Shown piece after piece: positions 38,604 to 46,745 of a stretch of DNA of 64,000 nucleotides. Below the pieces are notes generated by a model. The model did no database searches. It saw only the letters and a list, made by a program, of their open reading frames with translations, and was not told the origin of the DNA. The DNA is from Desulfobacterales bacterium (GTDB lineage Bacteria; Desulfobacterota; Desulfobacteria; Desulfobacterales; JAQWFD01). The stretch's first letter is position 1. Each line of letters opens with the position of its first letter. The position numbers and the translations under genes were made by a program. The stretch is from contig JAQWFD010000006.1 of assembly GCA_028704555.1 (NCBI GenBank), positions 1 through 64,000 of the forward strand. Reading direction: 5' to 3'.

Positions 38604-38841
38604 GAAGGTTATTCTATTTTCCGGATGGAGATCCGTTGCTGTAAAAAGCCATTGCCTTTTTATCATTCACGCCAGCGGCTGCGTTCCTGATCATCCGGGT
38701 TTGTATATAAGTTTTTTCAACGACAGTTTGTCAGCTGAATGCATGGCGCCGTTGCGGGGGCGCTGCTGAAAAAAATCGTTTTGTAAATAGTAAAAAAATT
38801 AATCAAATACAACGGTCTTTCTGTAATGAAAGGAAAATACC

Positions 38842-39843
38842 ATGGCGTTTAATTTGAGAAACAGAAATTTTCTGAAACTTCTGGATTTTACTCCCCGGGA
38901 AATAAAATTTCTTCTGGCACTGTCCCTGGATCTGAAAAAAGCCAAATATGCCGGTATCGAACAGCAGCGGCTGAAGGGTAAAAACATCGCGTTGATTTTC
39001 GAAAAGGCCTCCACACGGACCCGATGTGCGTTTGAAGTGGCGGCATATGATCAGGGCGCGCATGTGACCTATCTTGGCCCCACAGGCTCCCAGATTGGCA
39101 AAAAAGAATCCATGAAAGACACGGCCCGCGTTCTGGGGCATATGTATGACGGAATTGAATATCGTGGATATGGGCAGGAGATCGTCGAAGAGCTTGGAAA
39201 ATATGCGGGCGTTCCGGTATGGAACGGCCTGACCAATGAATACCATCCGACCCAGGTCCTGGCGGATTTTTTGACCATGATGGAGTACAGCGACAAACCG
39301 TTGAGCCAGGTCAAGTTCGCCTACATGGGCGATGCGAGAAACAACATGGGCAACTCCCTGCTGATCGGTGCGGCAAAAATGGGTATGGATTTTCGCTCAG
39401 TTGCTCCGAAAGCGGTTCAGACCGGCGGTAACCTGGTCGCCCGGGCGATGGAAATCGCGAAAGAGACCGGTGCCAGAATTACCGTGACCGACGACCTGAA
39501 AGCCGGCGTTAAAGACTGTGATTTTCTTTACTCTGACGTATGGGTTTCCATGGGTGAGCCGGATGAAGTCTGGAAAGAACGAATTGATCTGCTTAAAGCC
39601 TACCAGGTAAACAAACGGGCAATGGATCTGACCGGTAATCGCGATGTCAAATATATGCATTGCCTGCCGGCGTTCCACAACCGTGCAACCGTTATCGGTG
39701 AGGAAATTTATCAGAAGTTCGGCATGGACGGCATGGAAGTGACCGAAGAAGTGTTCGAGTCTCCGGCATCCATCGTTTTTACCGAAGCGGAAAACAGAAT
39801 TCATACCATCAAAGCAGTCATGGTGGCTACTCTGGGTTGCTGA
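38842..39843 (+). CDS. argF: Ornithine carbamoyltransferase
   Basis: 333 residues. All signatures are present: [13 protein letters not shown] (about 53-65), [12 protein letters not shown] (about 131-142), the ornithine site around DVWVSMGE (about 232) and [10 protein letters not shown] (about 272). It reversibly transfers carbamoyl from carbamoyl phosphate to ornithine. With carbamate kinase nearby, a catabolic (ArcB-like) direction is likely; arginine synthesis cannot be excluded. Ribosome site AAAGGA. An intrinsic terminator follows. Confidence 0.95.
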   Translation: MAFNLRNRNFLKLLDFTPREIKFLLALSLDLKKAKYAGIEQQRLKGKNIALIFEKASTRTRCAFEVAAYDQGAHVTYLGPTGSQIGKKESMKDTARVLGHMYDGIEYRGYGQEIVEELGKYAGVPVWNGLTNEYHPTQVLADFLTMMEYSDKPLSQVKFAYMGDARNNMGNSLLIGAAKMGMDFRSVAPKAVQTGGNLVARAMEIAKETGARITVTDDLKAGVKDCDFLYSDVWVSMGEPDEVWKERIDLLKAYQVNKRAMDLTGNRDVKYMHCLPAFHNRATVIGEEIYQKFGMDGMEVTEEVFESPASIVFTEAENRIHTIKAVMVATLGC

Positions 39844-39889
39844 GCGCAATCGATGCGTCGGGTCAATCAAGTAACAGGTGAAATTTAGA

Positions 39890-39943
39890 AACCATCCGGG
39901 GGGCCATGAATATCGGATTCCTCCCGGATGGTTGTTGTTTTTT
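39890..39943 (+). terminator. Intrinsic terminator of ornithine carbamoyltransferase
   Basis: Arms AACCATCCGGG (39890-39900) and CCCGGATGGTT (39923-39933) followed by GTTGTTTTTT. A classical stem plus T-run 46 bases after the stop codon. Confidence 0.75.
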
Positions 39944-39978
39944 AACAGGCATAAAACGGGTTCAAGGAGCTGAAAAAA

Positions 39979-40786
39979 TGTCTGAAAACAGAGCGTGCCG
40001 GGGCAGCAGGTTCGGATTTATCATGGCCACGGCCGGGTTTGCCATCGGTCTGGGAAGCGTCTGGCGCTTCCCCTGCATGGTGGGGTGAACGGCGGTGGAG
40101 CGTTTCTGTTTGTATATTTGCTCATCTGCTTTGCCATCTGTGTACGTTTAAGACCTTTGCGTCCAATCCGGTTGAAGTCATTTTTTATACCCTTGCGGGC
40201 TTGATCATAACTGCGGCCACAATGTCACGGGGTCCGTCCCGCCCGCACTCGGGCAGGCGTTTTTTGCCGTCGGCATTGGCGTTGCGACTGCCTTTATTTA
40301 CGGAAGTTACCTGAACGATGATACAGATCTCCCGTCGGATTCGGCTATCATCGTTTTTCGGGATCATGTTCTTCTTTCTGCTCGTGCTTGCCGGCCTGAC
40401 CTCCGGGATCGGATACCTTGAGGCAGTGGCCTCCACGCTGGCGGATCTGTTCCGGATGAGCAGAAAAACGTCGACCGGGTTTTACGCTGACGTTGATCTT
40501 CATTCTGGGCGTAGCGTCCATCCTGTCCCAGGAACCCTGGAAGGACGTGATGATTTTTGGCCGGAGCTGTTTTGATCTGGCAGATTATATTTCCGGAAAC
40601 ATCCTGATGCCGTTAGGCGCTTTGATGATTTCCGTGTATACTGCGCATGTATGGAAGTCCAGCCACTTTATGAATGAAAGCAATGTGGGCGCCAGGGGCT
40701 TTGTCAGAGTGTCCGGCGCATGGAAACCCCTTGTTGTCATGATCATTCCGGTTGCCGTGGCCGCCATTATGATCAAGGGGGTATAA
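39979..40786 (+). pseudogene. Relic of a sodium:neurotransmitter symporter (NSS) gene
   Basis: The N-terminus is intact for 36 codons (GFIMATAGFAIGLGSVWRFP, the NSS hallmark). A one-base loss then shifts the frame at GGVNGGGAFLFVYLLICFAI, and another shift leads to FKTFASNPVEVIFYTLAG. Here a 48-base half element A (40197-40244) replaces a large middle part. The gene resumes as SGQAFFAVGIGVATAFIYGS, shifts again, and ends with EPWKDVMIFGRSCFDLADYI and a final membrane segment. At least three frameshifts and one large deletion. It once probably imported an amino acid for the neighbouring catabolic genes. Confidence 0.85.
40197..40244. repeat. Palindromic element family A, left half copy
   Basis: GGGCTTGATCATAACTGCGG up to GGTCCGTCCCGCCC, the left half only. 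It lies exactly at the deletion joint of the NSS symporter relic. Confidence 0.8.
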
Positions 40787-40915
40787 GTCAACAGCGGGGG
40801 GCGGATCCCCCGGTTGAATAGTTGAATACGTGTTGGAATGGTTGCGATGCGATCGCATGCTGTTGTTTTAACCAAGAAGTGAAGTCAGGATTTTTGAAAT
40901 TTAGGAGACAGTCTG

Positions 40916-41680
40916 ATGGATTATCAATTCGATGGAATTATTTTTGACATCAACGGGGTACTTGAATATCAGGGGAAAGTGTATCCCGGGGCACCGGAAC
41001 TTCTGGATTATCTCAGGAGTCAATCAATAGAGATCAGAATTTTGACCAACAGTACCTTGAAGAGCAGAAAGTCATGCTGTGAGAAGTTGAATCGGACCGG
41101 GTTCACCGTCTATGAGCACGAGGTGATTACGGCCTCTTTTGCTACGGCCAGATATCTGAAAACGCTTGATCCCCGATCCTGCTGGGTCATGCTCAAACGC
41201 GAGGGGCTTCAGGAATTCAAGGACTTCAATCAGGATACCGAACATCCTGAATATATCGTTTTGGGAGACTATCGGGAGGATTTTAATTTTGAAAATATGA
41301 ACCGGGCTGTGGCGCTGCTTCTCGGGGGGACCAAACTCATTGTCATGATCACCGAAAAGGTGGATCGCAGCCTCGGAGGGGTGGAGCTGACGGTCGGTGC
41401 CTATGGACGGATGCTCGAGGATGCGGCCGGAATCCGGGCCACCTATATCGGCAAGCCCAACCGGTATGTGTTTGATATGATCCTGGACACCATGACCGTA
41501 GATCGAAACCGGGTGGTGATGGTCGGAGATAAGGTGTCCTCCGATATTATCGGTGCGCACAATGCCGGATTAAAATCGGTTCTCGTAAAAACCGGTGAAT
41601 TCAGGCAGAGCGATCTGGTCAGTGATATCCAGCCGGATTTTGTGTATGATCGTGTCGCTCAGATCCGGGAGTTGTTTTAA
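40916..41680 (+). CDS. HAD-IIA family phosphatase (NagD/LHPP-like)
   Basis: 254 residues. HAD motif I reads FDINGVL (nucleophile D13, the second acidic residue replaced by Asn), motif II TNSTLKSR (about 42), and C-terminal motifs GKPNRYVFDMI and VGDKVSSDIIGAHNAG. The C2A cap type and length match the NagD/PGP/LHPP group. Replacement of the second Asp is also seen in LHPP-type members, so activity may persist with altered substrate. GGAGA precedes the start. It follows the symporter relic on the same strand. Confidence 0.88.
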   Translation: MDYQFDGIIFDINGVLEYQGKVYPGAPELLDYLRSQSIEIRILTNSTLKSRKSCCEKLNRTGFTVYEHEVITASFATARYLKTLDPRSCWVMLKREGLQEFKDFNQDTEHPEYIVLGDYREDFNFENMNRAVALLLGGTKLIVMITEKVDRSLGGVELTVGAYGRMLEDAAGIRATYIGKPNRYVFDMILDTMTVDRNRVVMVGDKVSSDIIGAHNAGLKSVLVKTGEFRQSDLVSDIQPDFVYDRVAQIRELF

Positions 41681-41792
41681 CCGTCGGTTAAAGACCGCGT
41701 CTCAGTCCGGCATGCGCCCTTGTACCTGAATCTGATGCTTTTGTTTGAAATTTAACTGGAAAAACCTTATTCCCCAGAGCCTTTTATTTATA

Positions 41793-43076
41793 ATGGTAAA
41801 TTTGAACGACATCAGATCAAATTGCAGGCCATCCGAACCGGGACGCGGAGTCCATTGGGCGTGGATTATTCTCTGCGTCTGTTTTTTCAACCTTCTGATC
41901 AATTATGCCGCTCGGAATGGATACAGTCTGATATTCCCCGAAATGATCCGCACGCTTGGCTTCGGCCGGACAGATGGCGGTACCATCTACAATGCCTACC
42001 TTTTTGTCTACATCCTTTGCAGTCCGGTCGCCGGCTTTTTCGCCGACCGATTCGGAACACGACGGATTATAATCATCTGCCTGGCGGTGCTCGGCATGGG
42101 CCTGGCGCTGATGGGTACCGTGCATACGGTAGGTGCTGCCTGCATGTCCTATGCGGTAGCGGGTATCGGGGCCTCGGGGATGTGGACCCCGGTTCTGGCG
42201 CTGGTTCAGCGGTGGTTTACCCCGATGCGCCGGGGAATGGCGCTGGGTATCTTATCATCTGGCTTTGGATTGGGATTTGCCCTGATGGGTGCCCTTTTCC
42301 CCTGGATTGCCAAATATTGGACCTGGAGAGGGGCATGGTTTCTGCTGGCAGGTGCGGCGATCATCATGCTTCTGGTTAATCTGGTTCTGCTCAGGGAAAA
42401 TCCGGAAAGTTGCGGGACCGTTCCCTGGGGAGGGGGCGGGCAGCCTGTCGGGAACCTGTCAGAAGGAACCGGTGCTGACAGTGAAAATCTGAAGGCCCAT
42501 GTGTTTGCCAACAGGATCTTCTGGATTGTCGGAGCCTCTTATTTCGCCATTTCGTATGCGGTTTACGGAATTACGACTTTCATGGTGGATTTTGCCAGGC
42601 TTCAGGCCGGACTCTCTTTTGAAAAGGCCAGCTTTCTGGCATCCATCCACGGGGTATGCCAGCTTATCGGCGTTCTGTCCATGATGCCCCTGTCGGATGT
42701 TTTTGGACGAAAACGGATGATCACGATATCCAACCTGTGTATCGCACTGGCGCTTGCGGGGATTCTTATCGCAGGAACTTCATGGCAGATTCTGTATGTC
42801 CTCATCGGGGTTATCGGGTTATTTTTCGGGGTCACGTTTGTTCTTTACGGTGCCTGTGCCGGTGATTATTTTCCCCGGCGGTATATCGGGACGGTGATCG
42901 GTGCATGGACCCCCTTTTATGGCCTTGGCGCCATCTTTGCTCACTGGATTACCGGTATGATCTGCGATTCAACCGGATCATACGCACTGGCGTTTTTCCT
43001 GAATATGATCATGGCGGTCGCGGGCCTGCTGTTGATTTGTCTGGTCCCCGCATTGAAAGAGAAAACAGAACCATAA
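41793..43076 (+). CDS. Major facilitator superfamily transporter
   Basis: 427 residues from ATG 41793; the frame opens 16 codons earlier, and neither start has a strong ribosome site. About twelve membrane helices, with loop 2-3 motif GFFADRFGTRR (about 80) and its weaker copy PLSDVFGRKR in the second half. The pattern is of the OFA/monocarboxylate branch. It may carry a substrate or product of the neighbouring catabolic genes. It is followed, after about 95 bases, by a PAS/LuxR regulator. Confidence 0.87.
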   Translation: MVNLNDIRSNCRPSEPGRGVHWAWIILCVCFFNLLINYAARNGYSLIFPEMIRTLGFGRTDGGTIYNAYLFVYILCSPVAGFFADRFGTRRIIIICLAVLGMGLALMGTVHTVGAACMSYAVAGIGASGMWTPVLALVQRWFTPMRRGMALGILSSGFGLGFALMGALFPWIAKYWTWRGAWFLLAGAAIIMLLVNLVLLRENPESCGTVPWGGGGQPVGNLSEGTGADSENLKAHVFANRIFWIVGASYFAISYAVYGITTFMVDFARLQAGLSFEKASFLASIHGVCQLIGVLSMMPLSDVFGRKRMITISNLCIALALAGILIAGTSWQILYVLIGVIGLFFGVTFVLYGACAGDYFPRRYIGTVIGAWTPFYGLGAIFAHWITGMICDSTGSYALAFFLNMIMAVAGLLLICLVPALKEKTEP

Positions 43077-43172
43077 GACGTGAATCCGTATTGGATTCTT
43101 AAATCGTCCGGTGTGAACCGGACCCGGTCTGGCGAATTCTGCGTCAGCCGGCCGGCAACAGGAGTGAATTGT

Positions 43173-44939
43173 ATGGACAATAAACCAGGGTATGAAGAAC
43201 TCGAGAAAAAAATCGCTCTGCTCGAAGCACAGCTGAGTCAGTTCAACATTCAGGCCGTATGGGATACTTATGCCCTGAGTTCGATTCCGACATTGATCAG
43301 AAATGTCACAACGGGTTGTATCGTCCACTATAATTCTGCCATGGAGAAACTGACCGGCTACACGCATGAAGAAATGCCGGATATCCGTTCATGGCTCGAT
43401 AACCTTTATCCGGCCCCCGAAGACTGGAAAGCGGCTGAAGACATGGTGAAAAAAGTCATCCGGGGCGATATCAAGATTCGTGAATATGAATTCAAAATGT
43501 CGCAGAAAGGTGGCCGGAATATCTATGCGGAGTTTAGCGTCTACAATATTTATTATAACGGCCGACCCACAGAGCTTCAGGTGGTTAAGGGGATGGATGT
43601 TACCGCCAGAAAGCATGCTGAAGAAGCGCTGAAAAAAGCCAATGAGGCCCTCAACCTTCTCAATCAGGAGCTGGATCAGCGTGTCCGGAACAGGACCCGG
43701 GATCTGGAGGAAAGCAAAAACAGGCTTAAACTGGCGCTTGAAGGTGCCAACGAAGGTATGTGGGTTATTGACGTGGTGGAAGGCGATATGCGGTTTACCG
43801 AATATTCAGCCGCGATGCCGGGGTATGCGCTGGATGAGCTGGGGTGTAGTGAGGAAAAATGGGACAGATTAATGCATCCGGATGATCTGGTTCATGTCCA
43901 GCAGGCGTTGCGGGATCATATCGAAGGAAAAACTTCCTGCTACGAAGCTGAATATCGGGTGAAAACCAAGTCCGGTCAATGGAAATGGATTCTCGGGCAC
44001 GGCAGGGTAACCCGAAGGGATCAAAACGGAATTGCCCTGCAGATCATCGGGACCCATGTGGATATTGATCGCAGAAAAAATGCTGAGCTGGAACTGAGAA
44101 AAAGTGAAAAGATGTTCCGTTCCTTGGTTGAGCATGACCCATTCGGGCTGGCGGTTATGAATAAAGATGGCGCCGTGCATTACATCAATCCGAAATTTAC
44201 CGAAATTTTCTGCTATGATCTGAAGGATATCCGGGATCTGACGTCCTGGTTTGAACATGCCTATCCGGATCATGCGCATCGGCAGAAGGCCATTGATTCA
44301 TGGAAGGAAAACGCCGCCAGGGCCGAAGAAAATAATGAAGAGACCGCTTCGGTCATTTTTTATGTCAGATGCAAAAACGGCGAGGAAAAAATTATATCGT
44401 TCCGGACCGTTTACCTGGCCGAGGGCAATTATCTGGTCACCTATGAAGACATTACCGAGCGCATCAGGGCGAATGAAATCCTGAAAAAACGGGAAAAAGA
44501 ACTTGAAATCAAGTCTGAAAACCTCGAAGAGGTCAACACGGCGCTCAGGGTCCTGCTGAAACGGAGAAACGAGGACAAATCCGAGATGGAGGAAAAGGTA
44601 ATGTTCAACATCAGGGACCTGGTGGTTCCTTACCTTGACAAATTGGAACGAACACGGTCTGCGGATCTTCAGAAATCATATATCGGGATTTTACGATCCA
44701 ATCTCGATGATGTCATATCCCCCTTTGCACGTCGGCTGTCCGCCAGGTTCATGAACTTTACCCCGAGGGAGATTCAGGTGGCCAATCTGATCAAGGAGGA
44801 CAAGGGAAACAAGGAAATTGCCGAATTGCTGTATGTTTCGGAAAGCTCGGTGGAGTTTCACCGGCACAATATTCGTAAAAAGTTAGGGCTTCTGAATAAA
44901 AAAGTTAATCTGCAAACCTATCTTCAGTCTCTCGAGTAG
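43173..44939 (+). CDS. Multi-PAS transcriptional regulator with LuxR-type HTH
   Basis: 588 residues from ATG 43173 (AGGAG upstream). An N-terminal coiled coil leads into PAS 1 (about 30-145), a coiled-coil linker, PAS 2 with PAC (about 180-310), PAS 3 (about 325-445), a second coiled coil, then a C-terminal LuxR helix-turn-helix (about 528-588: LTPREIQV-type motif FTPREIQVANLIKEDKGNKE). There is no transmembrane segment, histidine-kinase domain or receiver domain, so it is a cytoplasmic one-component sensor. PAS ligands (flavin, haem, small molecule) cannot be read. It probably regulates the adjacent transporter and carbamoyl-phosphate cluster. Confidence 0.88.
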   Translation: MDNKPGYEELEKKIALLEAQLSQFNIQAVWDTYALSSIPTLIRNVTTGCIVHYNSAMEKLTGYTHEEMPDIRSWLDNLYPAPEDWKAAEDMVKKVIRGDIKIREYEFKMSQKGGRNIYAEFSVYNIYYNGRPTELQVVKGMDVTARKHAEEALKKANEALNLLNQELDQRVRNRTRDLEESKNRLKLALEGANEGMWVIDVVEGDMRFTEYSAAMPGYALDELGCSEEKWDRLMHPDDLVHVQQALRDHIEGKTSCYEAEYRVKTKSGQWKWILGHGRVTRRDQNGIALQIIGTHVDIDRRKNAELELRKSEKMFRSLVEHDPFGLAVMNKDGAVHYINPKFTEIFCYDLKDIRDLTSWFEHAYPDHAHRQKAIDSWKENAARAEENNEETASVIFYVRCKNGEEKIISFRTVYLAEGNYLVTYEDITERIRANEILKKREKELEIKSENLEEVNTALRVLLKRRNEDKSEMEEKVMFNIRDLVVPYLDKLERTRSADLQKSYIGILRSNLDDVISPFARRLSARFMNFTPREIQVANLIKEDKGNKEIAELLYVSESSVEFHRHNIRKKLGLLNKKVNLQTYLQSLE

Positions 44940-45086
44940 ACCCACCAGACACTCCGGACGGGGAATACATCGGTAAATCAATCGAACGTGCCATCGGTTG
45001 CAGGCGGGCCGTGGCTCGCCTGCCTTCGGTCATGTTTAATAACGCGCCGTACTTGAATAAAAAATGAAGCGATGTGGAGTAAAGTG

Positions 45087-45578
45087 ATGATAAGCGATGA
45101 TGAACAGAAGGTATATGATGCGCTCGGGCAGCTCGGTATTGAGTTTGAGCGCCATGAACATCCGCCCGTATATACGGTGGATGAAGCCGCCAGATACTGG
45201 AAGGAAATCCCCGGGGTTCACTGCAAGAACCTGTTCATGAAAAATCAGAAGGGGAAAACCCATTACCTGATCGTCATGAAAGATTCCAAAAAGGTGGATT
45301 TCAAAGTCATGGCAGGCGGGGTCGGAGAAAAACTCAGTTTTGCCTCCGAACAGCGGCTTGAAAAATATCTGGGATTGAAAACCGGTGCGGTCTCCCCCTT
45401 TGGCCTGATCAATGACGCCGGGCACGAGGTAAAAGTGGTGATCGATACGGATCTGAAAGCGGCGAAAAAAATTAATTTTCATCCCAACGTCAATACCGCT
45501 ACCGTAACAGTCAGTTTAGAAGATTTTGAAAAATTTCTGAGCAGCTGCGGCAACAGCGTCCAGTATGTACGAATATGA
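45087..45578 (+). CDS. YbaK/ProX-type aminoacyl-tRNA editing deacylase
   Basis: 163 residues from ATG 45087 (GGAG upstream). A single YbaK/aaRS-associated domain: EFERHEHPPVYTVDEA (about 18), KNLFMKNQKG (about 45), the invariant Lys in VMKDSKKVDFK, and SPFGLIND (about 105). It hydrolyses mischarged tRNAs, probably Ala-tRNA(Pro) as in ProX/PrdX proteins. Free-standing, full length. Confidence 0.9.
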   Translation: MISDDEQKVYDALGQLGIEFERHEHPPVYTVDEAARYWKEIPGVHCKNLFMKNQKGKTHYLIVMKDSKKVDFKVMAGGVGEKLSFASEQRLEKYLGLKTGAVSPFGLINDAGHEVKVVIDTDLKAAKKINFHPNVNTATVTVSLEDFEKFLSSCGNSVQYVRI

Positions 45579-45743
45579 TTGGGTCGGGATGCCTGTCCTC
45601 GCCTGCCGTTCCTCTGCTATCCCCTCGGGGAAAAGTGAACCTCAGAGATCCCGTTTTTTAATTTAAAACCTGTTGAATGAGTGATATAAAAAATATTTTC
45701 AAATACGTCCGGAATAAAACCTTTTATACCGCAGGTGGAAATA

Positions 45744-46685
45744 ATGCAAATTTATAAGCAATTTGAACGATCCAGGATGATTCCCACCCTGAGTCTTCTG
45801 GTGGCAATGATTTTATGGGCCAGTTCATTTGTCGCATTAAAGATCGCCTTCCGACATTATGATCCCATGGTCGTTATTTTCGGAAGGATGCTGGTAGCCA
45901 GTGTATGTTTTCTATGTATCCTTCATCGATTCAGGGGCGCGTTTACCTACCGCAAAGGGGATATCAGGACAATTTTCCTGATGACCCTCTGCGAGCCATG
46001 CGTGTATTTTATCCTGGAAGCAAAGGCCGTTGAAAATACCACGGCTTCACAGGCGGGGATGATCACGCCCATGATGCCCCTGATGGTGGCCATAGCGGCC
46101 TGGATATTTCTGAAAGAGCGTATCTCCGCTAAAACGCTATCGGGATTTGTCATTGCCATCATCGGGGCATGCTGGATGAGTTCAGCCAGCCAGACATCCG
46201 AGTCTGCACCCAATCCGGCGTTAGGAAACTTTCTTGAATTTCTGGCAATGATTTGTGCTGCCGTGTATACCATTTTAATGAAACGGCTGACGCGTCGTTA
46301 TCCTCCTTTTTTTCTGACCGGAATCCAGGCCCTTGCCGGCGGTGTCTTTTATTTTGGAATGCTGTTTTTTCCGTCAACCGCTCTGCCGACCACCTTTGAC
46401 CCGGTTTCAACACTGGCGATCATCTATCTCGGATCGTTTATCACGCTTGGCGCCTATGGATGTTACAATTTCGGCGTCAGCTGCATTCCCGCCAGTCAGG
46501 CCTCGGCCTTTGTCAATCTGATTCCGGTGCTGACCGTGTTTTTTGGCTGGCTTGTCCTGGGGGAGCAGTTTACTGCCTCCCAGTATCTGGCTGCCCTGCT
46601 GGTATTTGCCGGGGTCCTGATCAGCCAGAAAGGTCATGTTAAAGAGGCTGTTGATATGACAGCAATGAAAGAACATCCTTTGTAA
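45744..46685 (+). CDS. EamA/DMT-family membrane transporter
   Basis: 313 residues from ATG 45744 (AGGTGG upstream). Ten hydrophobic segments in two EamA repeats of five (about 15-140 and 165-300), as in RhaT/YdcZ-type drug/metabolite transporters. Substrate unknown. It converges with the mechanosensitive channel gene. Confidence 0.88.
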   Translation: MQIYKQFERSRMIPTLSLLVAMILWASSFVALKIAFRHYDPMVVIFGRMLVASVCFLCILHRFRGAFTYRKGDIRTIFLMTLCEPCVYFILEAKAVENTTASQAGMITPMMPLMVAIAAWIFLKERISAKTLSGFVIAIIGACWMSSASQTSESAPNPALGNFLEFLAMICAAVYTILMKRLTRRYPPFFLTGIQALAGGVFYFGMLFFPSTALPTTFDPVSTLAIIYLGSFITLGAYGCYNFGVSCIPASQASAFVNLIPVLTVFFGWLVLGEQFTASQYLAALLVFAGVLISQKGHVKEAVDMTAMKEHPL

Positions 46686-46745
46686 TGGCTGATAGCTGAT
46701 AAATTGAAGAAAAAAGTTCTTTTTTACGTCCTCTGCCTACTGCCC

